Shown piece after piece: positions 15,401 through 22,173 of a DNA stretch of 22,909 nucleotides. Where the stretch lies: NCBI GenBank assembly GCA_020851615.1, contig JADZCL010000070.1, positions 1-22,909 of the forward strand, in the 5' to 3' direction. Below the pieces are notes generated by a model that had not been told where the DNA came from, searched no databases, and saw only the letters and a program-made list of their open reading frames with translations. A program made the translations under genes and the position numbers. This DNA comes from Rubrivivax sp. Its GTDB lineage: Bacteria > Pseudomonadota > Gammaproteobacteria > Burkholderiales > Burkholderiaceae_C. How positions within the stretch are numbered: the stretch's first letter is position 1; each line of letters starts with the position of its first letter.

Positions 15401-16008
15401 TGCAGCTGCGCGAGCAGGCGCTGGGGGCCGACCCGGCGCTGCCGTTCACCAAGGCGGTGGCACGCAGCCTGCTCAAGCTCATGAGCTACAAGGACGAATA
15501 CGAGGTCGCGCGCCTGTACACCGACGGCAGCTTCCAGCGCGCGCTGCACGACCAGTTCGAGGGCGACCTGCGCCTGCGCTTTCACATGGCGCCACCGCTG
15601 CTGGCCCGCCCGCGCAACGGCCAGCCGCCGCAGAAGATGAGCTTCGGCCCCTGGATGCTGCCCGCACTGAAGGTCCTTGCGCGCGGCAAGGTCCTGCGGG
15701 GGGGAATGCTCGACCCCTTCGGCCACACCGAGGAGCGCCGCCTCGAGCGCCAGCTGATCACCGATTTCGAAGCCCGCGTGGGCGAACTGCTGCAAGGCCT
15801 GAACGCCGAGCGGCTCGCACTGGCGACCTCGATTGCGCAGTTGCCGCTGCTCGTACGCGGCTACGGCCACGTCAAGCTCGCCAACCTGGCCCTGACGCGC
15901 GCGCGGGAGGCCGAGCTGCTGCACCGCTGGGATGCGCAGCGCTACCCGAAACCCCCCGCCGTGCCGCGCCCCACACGCAGCCCCGGCACGCCGGTGATGA
16001 CCGGTTGA
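12445..16008 (+). CDS. Indolepyruvate:ferredoxin oxidoreductase, fused alpha-beta form
   Basis: A 1187-residue cytoplasmic enzyme that oxidatively decarboxylates arylpyruvates (indolepyruvate, phenylpyruvate, 4-hydroxyphenylpyruvate) to aryl-acetyl-CoA, passing electrons to ferredoxin. The N-terminal region has the pyrimidine-binding PFOR-like domain (GFLSGYRGSPLGAVD, NEELGATAV). Thiamine-diphosphate binding shows as CAGCPHNTS (C443/C446), GDG at 507 and N536 in NDAVAMTGG. Iron-sulfur ligands cluster at C646, C649, C652, C658, C679, C685 and C690. A gamma-type (IorB) domain begins near 733 with TGVGGTGVVTVG and DFMGFAQKGGAVLS. The C-terminal 250 residues are the extra domain usual for fused proteobacterial forms. 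Archaeal versions are two proteins; a single chain of about 1150-1200 residues is normal in proteobacteria. The gene stands alone, opposite an Lrp regulator. Only a weak ribosome site precedes ATG 12445. Confidence 0.93.
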   Translation: MSDRPLVRPDYQLGDNLWAEQGAVFITGTQALLRVLLMQRRADEAAGLATQGFLSGYRGSPLGAVDQQVWKAGERFTKAGIRFLPAVNEELGATAVLGTQRVEGDPQRRCDGVFAMWYGKGPGVDRAADALHHGNAYGSSPHGGVVAVAGDDHGCVSSSMPHQSDAVFAAFGMPVLAPADVSDLIEFSLYGFALSRYSGAWVGLAAPSEVVESSATVDLDLILARRATWADSATVARASGHQPPPGGLHHRENDRPSPEIEVRLAAKRVAVEAFASINSVDRDIIVTPQARVGILTAGKAHHDLMEVLRRLAITPAQLQAAGVRVRKLGLVWPVEAQTLRAFAHGLDEILVIEEKAGLVETQLRALFYNAAVRPRVIGKHDALGAALVSAIGELRPSRLIEIVADWLARHDAALDRHEHVRDFTVPQLLSNQGDGVKRQPYYCAGCPHNTSTVVPAGSQARAGIGCHVMATWMERDTTGFIQMGGEGVDWVSQAMFSKTPHMFQNLGDGTYFHSGYLAIRQAVAAQATITYKILYNDAVAMTGGQPVDGHTSVDAIARQVESEGVTKVVVLSDDIGKYDAIQGRFPAGTEFHERHALDEVQRRLRELPGVTVLIYEQTCAAEKRRRRKKGELADPPTRLFINDAVCDGCGDCSMQSNCVAVLPHETPLGRKRRIDQSACNKDYRCLDGFCPSFVSVTGGRPRRHSGLLDTQRDAFLQRVHELPLPALAAGPGPYDLLVTGVGGTGVVTVGALITMAAHLEGMHASVLDFMGFAQKGGAVLSFVRLARERSMLNQVRIDAQQCDAVLACDLVVAAAPEALQTMSRGRTRVLANIHPTPVAESVRNPDAELQLPALLAKLHFAVGRERVQTFDAQALALDFLGDTITANIVALGYAWQLGLVPVALAALRRAIELNGVAVATNHLAFALGRLAAAQPQALAALREPNSADDDASDEDLPALLERARAHLTGWQNRAWAERFAHTLQGVQLREQALGADPALPFTKAVARSLLKLMSYKDEYEVARLYTDGSFQRALHDQFEGDLRLRFHMAPPLLARPRNGQPPQKMSFGPWMLPALKVLARGKVLRGGMLDPFGHTEERRLERQLITDFEARVGELLQGLNAERLALATSIAQLPLLVRGYGHVKLANLALTRAREAELLHRWDAQRYPKPPAVPRPTRSPGTPVMTG

Positions 16009-16057
16009 GGCGGACTCGGCAATCGGTGAACCGCAATCGGGCTGGCGCCGGCTGCGC

Positions 16058-17506
16058 TCAATCGAACTCGAACTGCTGCCCGGCCAGCGGCGCCTGCGCC
16101 GTCCAGCCCAGTTGCTCGTGGATGGTCTGCGCAAAGCCGCGCGCCGTCTGGGCCTCGCCGTGGACGACGAAGCACTGCGACGGCGGGCGCTCGAAGCCGC
16201 GCAGCCAGCGCAGCAGCACGTCGCGATCGGCGTGGGCCGACAGGCCGCCGATGGTGTGTATGCGCGCGCGCACCGGGATGTCCTCGCCGAACAGGCGCAC
16301 CCGCTTCACACCGTCGACCAGGCGCCGCCCAAGTGTGCCCTCGGCCTGGAAGCCGATGATGACGATCGCGCACTCGGGCCGCCCGAGATGGTGGCGCAGG
16401 TGATGCTGGATGCGCCCGGCATCGCACATGCCGCTGGCGGCGACGATGACCGCACCCGCCTTGATGCGGTTCAGTGCGATCGACTCGTCGACCGTGCGCG
16501 TGAAGCTCAGCTTCATGCCGTTGGCCGACAGATCCTTGCGCCCGAGCAGCGCCCGCGTCTCGTCGTCAAGCACCTCGGGGTGGTGAATGGTGATCTCGGT
16601 GACGCGTTCGGCCATCGGCGAATCGACGAACACCTGCAACGGCGGCAGCCGCCCCTGCAGGCGCAGGCGCGCCAGCAGCATGAGCAGTTCCTGGGTTCGC
16701 CCAAGCGCAAAGGCCGGGATGATGATGTTGCCCTGTCGCCGGCGCAGCGTCTCCTCGATCACCTCGACCAGTTCGTCGATGGTCTCGGCCAAGGGCCGGT
16801 GCAGCCGGTTGCCATAGGTCGACTCGACCACCAGCAGGTCGGCCTGCGCGATCGGCGTCGCGTCGCGCACCACGGGCCGCGCGGGCTGACCGAGGTCACC
16901 CGAGAAGACGAGCTTGCGCCTGCGCGCGCCTTCCTCCAGCCAGACTTCGATGATGGCCGAGCCGATGATGTGCCCGGCGTCGCGAAAGACGCAGCGCACG
17001 CGCTCGTGTGGACGCACTTCGCTGTCGTAGGCGACACCGTGCACCTGCTCGATGCAGGCCTGCGCCTGCGCAACCGTGTAGAGCAGCCCGTCGCCCCCGC
17101 GCGGCCGCGCGTCGGTGCCGGCAGCAGCCTTGCCCGCAGGGCTCCCCCGGCGACGGCGTGAAGACTGCTCGCGCTGCGCGCGCGTCCAGACCATCTCCTG
17201 GATGTGCGCGCTGTCGGCCAGCATCACCGGCAGCAGGTCGGCCGTGGTGCGGGTGGTGTGGATGGGGCCGCGAAACCCCAGCGCCGCCAGGCGCGGCAGC
17301 AGCCCGCAGTGGTCGATGTGCGCGTGTGTGAGCAGGACGAAGTCGATCTCGCGCGGGTCGAATGGCCAGGCCTGCTGGTTGCGCTCCTGCGCTTCGCGCC
17401 CGCCCTGGAACATGCCGCAGTCGACGAGAAAGCGCAGGTCCCCGCTCTCGACCAGGAAGCACGAGCCAGTGACCTCCTGCGCCGCGCCCACGAAGGTCAG
17501 CTTCAT
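16058..17506 (-). CDS. Beta-CASP metallo-beta-lactamase-fold ribonuclease
   Basis: A 482-residue cytoplasmic zinc-dependent RNase of the YSH1/CPSF73 (COG1236) type, predicted to cut or trim RNA. The metallo-beta-lactamase motifs are complete: HAHIDHCG at 61-68 (H61, H63, D65, H66), AGHIIGS, and FSGDLG with the bridging aspartate. The beta-CASP region carries VESTYGNR, FVDSPMAE, ASGMCDAGRIQHH, the SAHAD histidine and VHGE near the C-terminus. A basic, Gly-rich insert of about 30 residues (around 112-140, RRRRGSPAGK) lies in a lid region. A strong purine-rich ribosome site (AGGGGG) precedes the ATG at 17506. It is the third gene in a row after DUF3297 and a small membrane protein, spaced by 27 bp, so co-transcription is likely. 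Its natural RNA target cannot be told from sequence. Confidence 0.92.
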   Translation of the reverse strand: MKLTFVGAAQEVTGSCFLVESGDLRFLVDCGMFQGGREAQERNQQAWPFDPREIDFVLLTHAHIDHCGLLPRLAALGFRGPIHTTRTTADLLPVMLADSAHIQEMVWTRAQREQSSRRRRGSPAGKAAAGTDARPRGGDGLLYTVAQAQACIEQVHGVAYDSEVRPHERVRCVFRDAGHIIGSAIIEVWLEEGARRRKLVFSGDLGQPARPVVRDATPIAQADLLVVESTYGNRLHRPLAETIDELVEVIEETLRRRQGNIIIPAFALGRTQELLMLLARLRLQGRLPPLQVFVDSPMAERVTEITIHHPEVLDDETRALLGRKDLSANGMKLSFTRTVDESIALNRIKAGAVIVAASGMCDAGRIQHHLRHHLGRPECAIVIIGFQAEGTLGRRLVDGVKRVRLFGEDIPVRARIHTIGGLSAHADRDVLLRWLRGFERPPSQCFVVHGEAQTARGFAQTIHEQLGWTAQAPLAGQQFEFD

Positions 17507-17533
17507 CGCCAGCCCCCTCTTGTCCCCCTTGTG

Positions 17534-17749
17534 TCAGCGGAACCAGATCTGCCACAGGCCGACGATCACGTGGCCCCAGATCAGGATGTTGAATGCCACC
17601 AGCGCGAACACGCGCGAGATGTTCCACAGGGTCTTGGCGCGCTGCCCATGATCGAAGGAACCGGTCACCAGATGCAGCACGAGGAACAGCACCGAGGGCA
17701 CGAACGTGCCCACGATGAGCGTGCCCATGATCCAGTAGAAGATCTTCAT
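17534..17749 (-). CDS. Small two-helix membrane protein, unknown function
   Basis: A 71-residue protein that I do not recognise. It has two predicted membrane helices, about residues 4-28 (IMGTLIVGTFVPSVLFLVLH) and 46-69 (VFALVAFNILIWGHVIVGLW). They are joined by a short polar loop GSFDHGQRAKTLWNIS, and the protein ends WFR. The Trp/Phe/His content and lack of stop codons in a GC-rich context support a real gene. Its ATG at 17749 overlaps the DUF3297 stop as ATGA, which points to coupled translation. The beta-CASP RNase follows 27 bp later. It could be a membrane tether or an unrelated passenger; there is no direct evidence for either. Confidence 0.75.
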   Translation of the reverse strand: MKIFYWIMGTLIVGTFVPSVLFLVLHLVTGSFDHGQRAKTLWNISRVFALVAFNILIWGHVIVGLWQIWFR

Positions 17750-18015
17750 TGGGGCGTGTCCGCGGCGCGGTAGAAGGCCTCGACACGGCCCTTGAGCATG
17801 AACAGCAACGGACGTCCGCGCCGGTCGACGGTCTTGCCTGCCGCCACCTTGATCCAGCCCTCGCTGATGCAGTACTCCTCGACGTCATGGCGCTCGCGGC
17901 CGTTGAAGCGGATGCCGACGTCGTGTTCGAACACCGCGGGCGCGTGATGCGGGCTGCGTGGATCGACCGCCAGGCGGTCTGGCAGCGGCGGCAGGGTCTG
18001 GTCGGCGTTCTCCAT
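17746..18015 (-). CDS. DUF3297 family protein
   Basis: An 89-residue soluble protein of a small, widely spread proteobacterial family of unknown function. The family core is clear: DRLAVDPRSPHH, GIRFNGRERHDVEEYCISEGWI and AGKTVDRRGRPLLFMLKGRVEAFY. Some databases mislabel relatives as glutathione peroxidase; no peroxidase catalytic triad is visible. There is one cysteine, in the EYCISEGW segment. ATG 18015 is chosen because family members begin only a few residues before the DRL motif; an upstream GTG or ATG would add a basic leader without similarity. First of three genes on this strand. It is divergent from nnrS across 182 bp with no recognisable operator. Confidence 0.85.
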   Translation of the reverse strand: MENADQTLPPLPDRLAVDPRSPHHAPAVFEHDVGIRFNGRERHDVEEYCISEGWIKVAAGKTVDRRGRPLLFMLKGRVEAFYRAADTPQ

Positions 18016-18197
18016 GGCGCGATTGTGGCTGCCCCGGGCGGGCACGGCGCAACCTGACGAGGGCATTCGTTGCATTGGCGCCAAGCCTGAGCGTCTGCTT
18101 CGGCGTGGCGGCCGCAAGACCCTTGCGCCGGTACCCCGATGCGCAGCGTCACGGCATGGCCCCTATAGGATGGTGGCCAGCCGCGCGCAAGCCCGCC
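18016..18197. other. Divergent intergenic region between DUF3297 and nnrS
   Basis: A 182-bp gap between two divergent genes. A hexamer TATAGG near 18164, on the nnrS strand, is the only AT-rich candidate -10, with no matching -35. No FNR/NnrR-like TTGAT-N4-ATCAA site is present, although NnrS genes are often under such regulators. An in-frame ATG at 18156 is an alternative nnrS start. Confidence 0.4.
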
Positions 18198-19409
18198 ATG
18201 CCACCCACCGCCGAGGTCAGCGACCACGCCACCCGCGCCACAGCGCAAGCCAGGGCCCTCGCGCGTCCGCCAGCAGACATCTCCTCGCAGGCCCTGTACT
18301 TCCCGGCTGCCTGCCTGTGGGCAGGGCTGGTGCTGCCGTGGTCGGTGCTGGCCATCCTGGGCCTGCTGCCCGCGCCGGTGCGGCTGGCCACCCCCACCGG
18401 ACACGCGCACGAGATGCTGCTGGGCTTTGCCTTGGCGGTCGTGGCCGGCTACCAGCTGCCGCCGCTGCCGCGGCTGCGCGCACGAACCCTCTTCGGCCTG
18501 TGGCTGGCCGCACGCGTGGCCTTCCTGGCCGGGCCGGTGCCGGTCATGCTGGCGCTGGCCCTGGACGCCGCCTTTGCCGCAGCCCTGGCGCTGCACGTCA
18601 CGCCGCGCCTGTTCCGCGCGGCCAAGAAGCTGCGCAACCGCGTGCTGCCGGCCGTGCTGGCCGGGTTGTGCGCGGCCGCCGTCGGCCTGGACGGCGCCAT
18701 GCTCGGCAGCGCCCAGGCCGCCGCCGCGCTGGCGGTGGTCGTCGTGCTGCTGCTGGCCGGGCTGATGACCTTCATGGGCGGCCGGCTCGTCGCCGCCGAG
18801 GCCGCCGGGCAGTTGTACCGCCAGGGCGAGGTGCTGACCCCGCGTGTGCAGCCGCGCATCGAGGCCGCCGTGCTCGTGCTGCTGGCCACCGCCCTCGCCA
18901 GCGCCGTGCATCCTGCAGGCGACTGGCTGTTGCGGCTGGCCTGCGCGGGCGCCGGCGTGCTCAGCCTGGTGCGTATGGCGCGCTGGCGCCTGTGGGCGTG
19001 CAGGGGCCGGCCCGACCTGGTCTCACTGGCCAGCGGCTACCTCTGGCTGGCGCTGGGGCTGCTCGGCATGGGACTCGCAGCACCCGGGGCCGCGCGCACG
19101 GCCGCACTGCACCTGGTCACCGTCGGCGCACTCGGCTCGTTCACGCTCAACGTGATGCTCAACACCATGCTGCTGAAGGCCCGCCTGCCGCGCGAGGAAC
19201 AGCGGCTGCCCCTGGCGGCAACCGCCTGCATCGCGCTGGCCGCCCTGCTGCGGGCAACGGCCGCCTTCGCCGGGGCCGATGCGCAGGCGCTGCTCCTCCT
19301 GGCCAGCGCCTGCTGGTCGGCCGGTTTCGTGGCGGCCTTCGTGCGCATCGTGCAGTGCGTGCGCCGGGCCACGGCCCGCGCGCGCATGGCGCCCGGGCCG
19401 CCCGCTTAG
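18198..19409 (+). CDS. nnrS: NnrS family membrane protein
   Basis: A 403-residue, very hydrophobic protein with about 12 membrane helices. NnrS proteins are haem- and copper-containing membrane proteins linked to nitric-oxide and nitrosative stress resistance. Family motifs are visible: the first-helix region with AACLWAGLVLPW, the HAHEMLLGF motif (H69, H71, E72) and the later HLVTVGALGSFTLNVMLN segment, whose histidine is conserved. ATG 18198 is chosen because about 25 soluble residues then precede the first helix, as in relatives; ATG 18156 is possible. No nitrite or nitric-oxide reductase gene is nearby, so it seems to stand alone. Its stop TAG (19407-19409) overlaps the stop of the convergent diguanylate cyclase. 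Confidence 0.88.
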   Translation: MPPTAEVSDHATRATAQARALARPPADISSQALYFPAACLWAGLVLPWSVLAILGLLPAPVRLATPTGHAHEMLLGFALAVVAGYQLPPLPRLRARTLFGLWLAARVAFLAGPVPVMLALALDAAFAAALALHVTPRLFRAAKKLRNRVLPAVLAGLCAAAVGLDGAMLGSAQAAAALAVVVVLLLAGLMTFMGGRLVAAEAAGQLYRQGEVLTPRVQPRIEAAVLVLLATALASAVHPAGDWLLRLACAGAGVLSLVRMARWRLWACRGRPDLVSLASGYLWLALGLLGMGLAAPGAARTAALHLVTVGALGSFTLNVMLNTMLLKARLPREEQRLPLAATACIALAALLRATAAFAGADAQALLLLASACWSAGFVAAFVRIVQCVRRATARARMAPGPPA

Positions 19410-20644
19410 GTGCCGCTGACCGCTGCGCCCCCAGGGCCGGGCGCAGGCGTCACGGCGGTTCGTCCCACTTCCGGTGCGCCCTCGAAGCAGCAGCGGTCAC
19501 GGCCCGAGTGCTTGGCCTGGTAGAGCAGATCGTCGGCCCGCCCATAGAGCGCGTGGGGCGTGTCGCCGAGTTGCAGCAGCGCACCGCCGGCGCTGATCGT
19601 CACCACCGCGGCCACGGGCGACGCGCCGTGCGGCAGGGCAAGTTGGCGCACCGCATGGACGACGGCCTGCGCGCTCGCCCGGGCATGGCTGGCCGTGCTG
19701 TCGTAGAGGAGCAGCGCGAATTCCTCGCCGCCCAGGCGCGCGGCCATGTCCAGCGGCCGGGTGGCAAAGCGCTCGAACACGCGGGCCAGGCGGCGCAGCA
19801 CCTCGTCACCGGCGGGGTGGCCATGGGCATCGTTGTAGGGCTTGAAGTGGTCGAGGTCGATCAGCACCAGCGCCAACGGGCGTTGCTCGCGCTGCGCCTG
19901 GCGCACGGCCTGGTCGAGCTGGTGGGTGAACATGCGCCGGTTGTGCAGCCCGGTCAGGCCGTCCCGCATGGCCAGCCATTGCGCGTCGTTGCGGTAGAGG
20001 AACTGTTCGCGCTGCAGGTATTCGCCCCAGTAGGCACCCGCGGCCAGGACGGCCAGGGCGATCGTCAGCACCGCGGCGGCACGCAGCATCGCCTCGGCCA
20101 CCAGCGGTTGCGCCGCCTGCAGTCCGATCGCCACCACGCAGACGACGAAGAACACGCCGACCACGATCTGGGTGCGCAACTGCAGCCCCAGCGGCAGGAA
20201 GAGCGCCACCATCATGACGACCAGCACGCTGGCCTCCTCGGTCACACCGAGTGCCTTGTAGGCGTAGACGCTGGCCGCGGTCCCGAAGGCCATCGCCACG
20301 CCCAACCCCGTCAGCAGCGGGCGCAGACTGCGCGCGGGGAGCCGCAACGTGCCGAGGATGACCCCCACGATGACACCGCCAACACCCAGGCGCAGCTCGC
20401 GCAGGCGGTCGTAGGTGAGCTGGCGCAGCGGATCGAAGTCACTGGCGTCGATGCGCCAGGCGTCGAACGCCGAGAAGCCCAGCCACACGACGAGGGCGAC
20501 CGCCGCCAGCCAGAGCACGCGCGGCCGCATGCGCATCGCGAGTTCGTCCTGGTACTGCGCCTCGAGTGCTGCCGAGAAGCGCAAGTGCCTGAAGCCCTGC
20601 TGCAACTGGCGCGCGTAGGCGGTCTCGGAACCGAGCGGGTCCAT
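19406..20644 (-). CDS. Membrane-bound diguanylate cyclase (GGDEF)
   Basis: A 412-residue inner-membrane enzyme that makes cyclic di-GMP from two GTP. The N-terminal half has about six hydrophobic segments (residues 40-225) without a recognisable named sensor domain. The GGDEF domain follows from about 245: DGLTGLHNRR, LIDLDHFKPYND, then the active-site GGEEF at 305-309. R296-P-L-D299 lies five residues before GGEEF, the position of the RxxD inhibitory site, so product feedback inhibition is expected. No EAL domain is present. ATG 20644 is preferred over the upstream GTG at 20683. The leader contains a 5-bp hairpin. It lies downstream of lpdV on the same strand with a 75-bp gap, and converges on nnrS with overlapping stop codons. 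Confidence 0.92.
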   Translation of the reverse strand: MDPLGSETAYARQLQQGFRHLRFSAALEAQYQDELAMRMRPRVLWLAAVALVVWLGFSAFDAWRIDASDFDPLRQLTYDRLRELRLGVGGVIVGVILGTLRLPARSLRPLLTGLGVAMAFGTAASVYAYKALGVTEEASVLVVMMVALFLPLGLQLRTQIVVGVFFVVCVVAIGLQAAQPLVAEAMLRAAAVLTIALAVLAAGAYWGEYLQREQFLYRNDAQWLAMRDGLTGLHNRRMFTHQLDQAVRQAQREQRPLALVLIDLDHFKPYNDAHGHPAGDEVLRRLARVFERFATRPLDMAARLGGEEFALLLYDSTASHARASAQAVVHAVRQLALPHGASPVAAVVTISAGGALLQLGDTPHALYGRADDLLYQAKHSGRDRCCFEGAPEVGRTAVTPAPGPGGAAVSGT

Positions 20645-20656
20645 GCGTCGATTGTT

Positions 20657-20671
20657 GGGCAAGCAGTGCCC
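20657..20671. repeat. Small hairpin between lpdV and the diguanylate cyclase
   Basis: GGGCA and TGCCC pair around AGCAG just upstream of the cyclase start. The stem is only 5 bp and no T run follows on the minus strand (CAACAATC), so it is weak as a terminator for the lpdV operon. Nothing else is recognisable in the 75-bp gap. Confidence 0.3.
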
Positions 20672-20719
20672 GCACGCGGCCACGTCCGCAGGCCGGTCGT
20701 GCCGTGTGCAACCAAATGC

Positions 20720-22117
20720 CTAGATGTGCAAGGCCCGCCCGAGCGCGCGCAGCGCGGCCTCCTGCACCGCCTCGCCCAGGGTGGGATGGGCGTGGATGGT
20801 GCCGCCCACGTCCTCGAGCCGCACGCCCATCTCGAGCGACTGGGCGAATGACGCAGCCAGTTCACTGACGCCGCGGCCGACCGCCTGCCAACCCAGCACG
20901 AGGTGGTTGTCGCGCCGCGCCACGACGCGCACGAAACCTTCGGGGGCCTCGAGCGTCAAGGCGCGGCCGTTGGCGCTGAACGGGAAGCTGGCGCTGATGG
21001 CGTCGACTCCCGACTGCGCCGCGGCATCGGGCGCCTGGCCGACGACGACGACCTCGGGGTCGGTGAAGCAGATGGCGGGGATCGCCGCTGGCACCCAGTG
21101 GCGCGCATGGCCAGCGATCAACTCGGCGACCATCTCGCCTTGCGCCATCGCGCGGTGCGCGAGCATGGGCTCACCGGTCAGGTCGCCGATGGCGTGGACG
21201 TTGCGCATCGACGTGCGGCAGCGGTCGTCGATCTTCACTGCCCGCCCGTTCATGTCCAGCAGCAGCGACTCCAGGCCGAAGCCGCTCGTGTTGGGGCGTC
21301 GACCCGCAGCCACCAGCACCTGGTCGGCGGGCAGCGCGAATTCGTCGGCCATGGGTGTGCGCACGCGCACCGCGGCCCCGTCGCCGCTGATGCCCTGCAC
21401 GCTGCAGCCCAGGTGCAGCACCACGCCCTGCCTCTCGAGCGCGGCGCGCAAGGGGCGGGTGAGCTCCTCATCGTAGGCGGGCAGCACGCGCTCGGTGGCC
21501 TCGACGATGGCGACTTCGGCACCCAGCTTGCGGTAGGCGATGCCAAGCTCGAGCCCGATGTAGCCCGCACCCACGACGACCAGGCGCCGCGGCAGCGCCG
21601 CCGGCGAGAGAGCCTGTGTCGACGAGATCACACGGCCGCCGAAGGGCAGCCCCGGCAGCTCGACCGGCAGCGAGCCGGTCGCCAGCAGCAGGTGCTCGCA
21701 ACGCAGGCGATGCGGCCGGCCCTCGGCGTCCGTGACGTCGACCGTCTTGCCATCGACGATCTGTCCGTGCCCTTGCACGACGCGCACGCCGGCCTTCTTG
21801 AGCAGCGCACCCACGCCGCCGGTGAGGCGCTTGACGATGCCGTCCTTCCAGCGCACGGCCTGTGCGATCTCCAGCGTGGGCGTGCCGCTGCGGATGCCCA
21901 GCGGCGAGTCCGCCGCCAGCGCGCGCGCCTGCTCCAGCCGCTCGGCAACGTGGATCAGCGCCTTCGAGGGGATGCAGCCGATGTTCAGGCAGGTGCCGCC
22001 CAGCGCCTGGCCTTCCACCAGCACCGTCGGCACGCCCAGTCGCGCGGCACGCAGCGCGGCGACGTAGCCACCGGGGCCGCCGCCAAGCACGAGAAGGGTG
22101 GTCGAGTGTTCGTTCAT
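20720..22117 (-). CDS. lpdV: Dihydrolipoyl dehydrogenase, E3 of branched-chain 2-oxoacid dehydrogenase (LpdV type)
   Basis: A 465-residue FAD enzyme that reoxidises dihydrolipoyl groups on E2 with NAD+. The FAD motif GGGPGG is at 12-17. The redox disulfide is C43/C48 in [15 protein letters not shown]. The NAD-binding [10 protein letters not shown] follows in the middle, and the C-terminal dimer-interface pair is H444/E449 in [15 protein letters not shown]. From recall, long stretches such as [10 protein letters not shown] and [13 protein letters not shown] match Pseudomonas LpdV, the E3 dedicated to the branched-chain complex. ATG 22117 with GGAG 8 bases upstream is chosen over GTG 22132. It follows the E2 gene by 56 bp, as the last gene of a bkd operon. 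A general lpdA role for other 2-oxoacid complexes is also possible. Confidence 0.92.
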   Translation of the reverse strand: MNEHSTTLLVLGGGPGGYVAALRAARLGVPTVLVEGQALGGTCLNIGCIPSKALIHVAERLEQARALAADSPLGIRSGTPTLEIAQAVRWKDGIVKRLTGGVGALLKKAGVRVVQGHGQIVDGKTVDVTDAEGRPHRLRCEHLLLATGSLPVELPGLPFGGRVISSTQALSPAALPRRLVVVGAGYIGLELGIAYRKLGAEVAIVEATERVLPAYDEELTRPLRAALERQGVVLHLGCSVQGISGDGAAVRVRTPMADEFALPADQVLVAAGRRPNTSGFGLESLLLDMNGRAVKIDDRCRTSMRNVHAIGDLTGEPMLAHRAMAQGEMVAELIAGHARHWVPAAIPAICFTDPEVVVVGQAPDAAAQSGVDAISASFPFSANGRALTLEAPEGFVRVVARRDNHLVLGWQAVGRGVSELAASFAQSLEMGVRLEDVGGTIHAHPTLGEAVQEAALRALGRALHI

Positions 22118-22173
22118 CTGCGGCTCCGGCACCGCCCTGCATGGCGGGCCTGCGGGTTGGCGGCGTGCATGGC

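Noticed and set aside
16019..16040. Direct repeat GCAATCGG twice, 14 bp apart, between the oxidoreductase and the RNase
   Set aside because: Only two copies in a 49-bp convergent gap, not linked to a promoter; likely chance.
12493..16134. A 1213-codon open frame on the minus strand across the whole oxidoreductase gene
   Set aside because: It mirrors the plus-strand gene, is rich in His, Gln, Arg and Ala with no domain, and is expected from strong G+C bias at third codon positions. The plus-strand frame has clear catalytic motifs.
18014..20851. A 945-codon plus-strand open frame over nnrS and antisense to the cyclase
   Set aside because: Overlaps nnrS in another frame and the cyclase on the other strand, both of which have recognisable family motifs; its own composition is Arg/Ala/Gly-rich.
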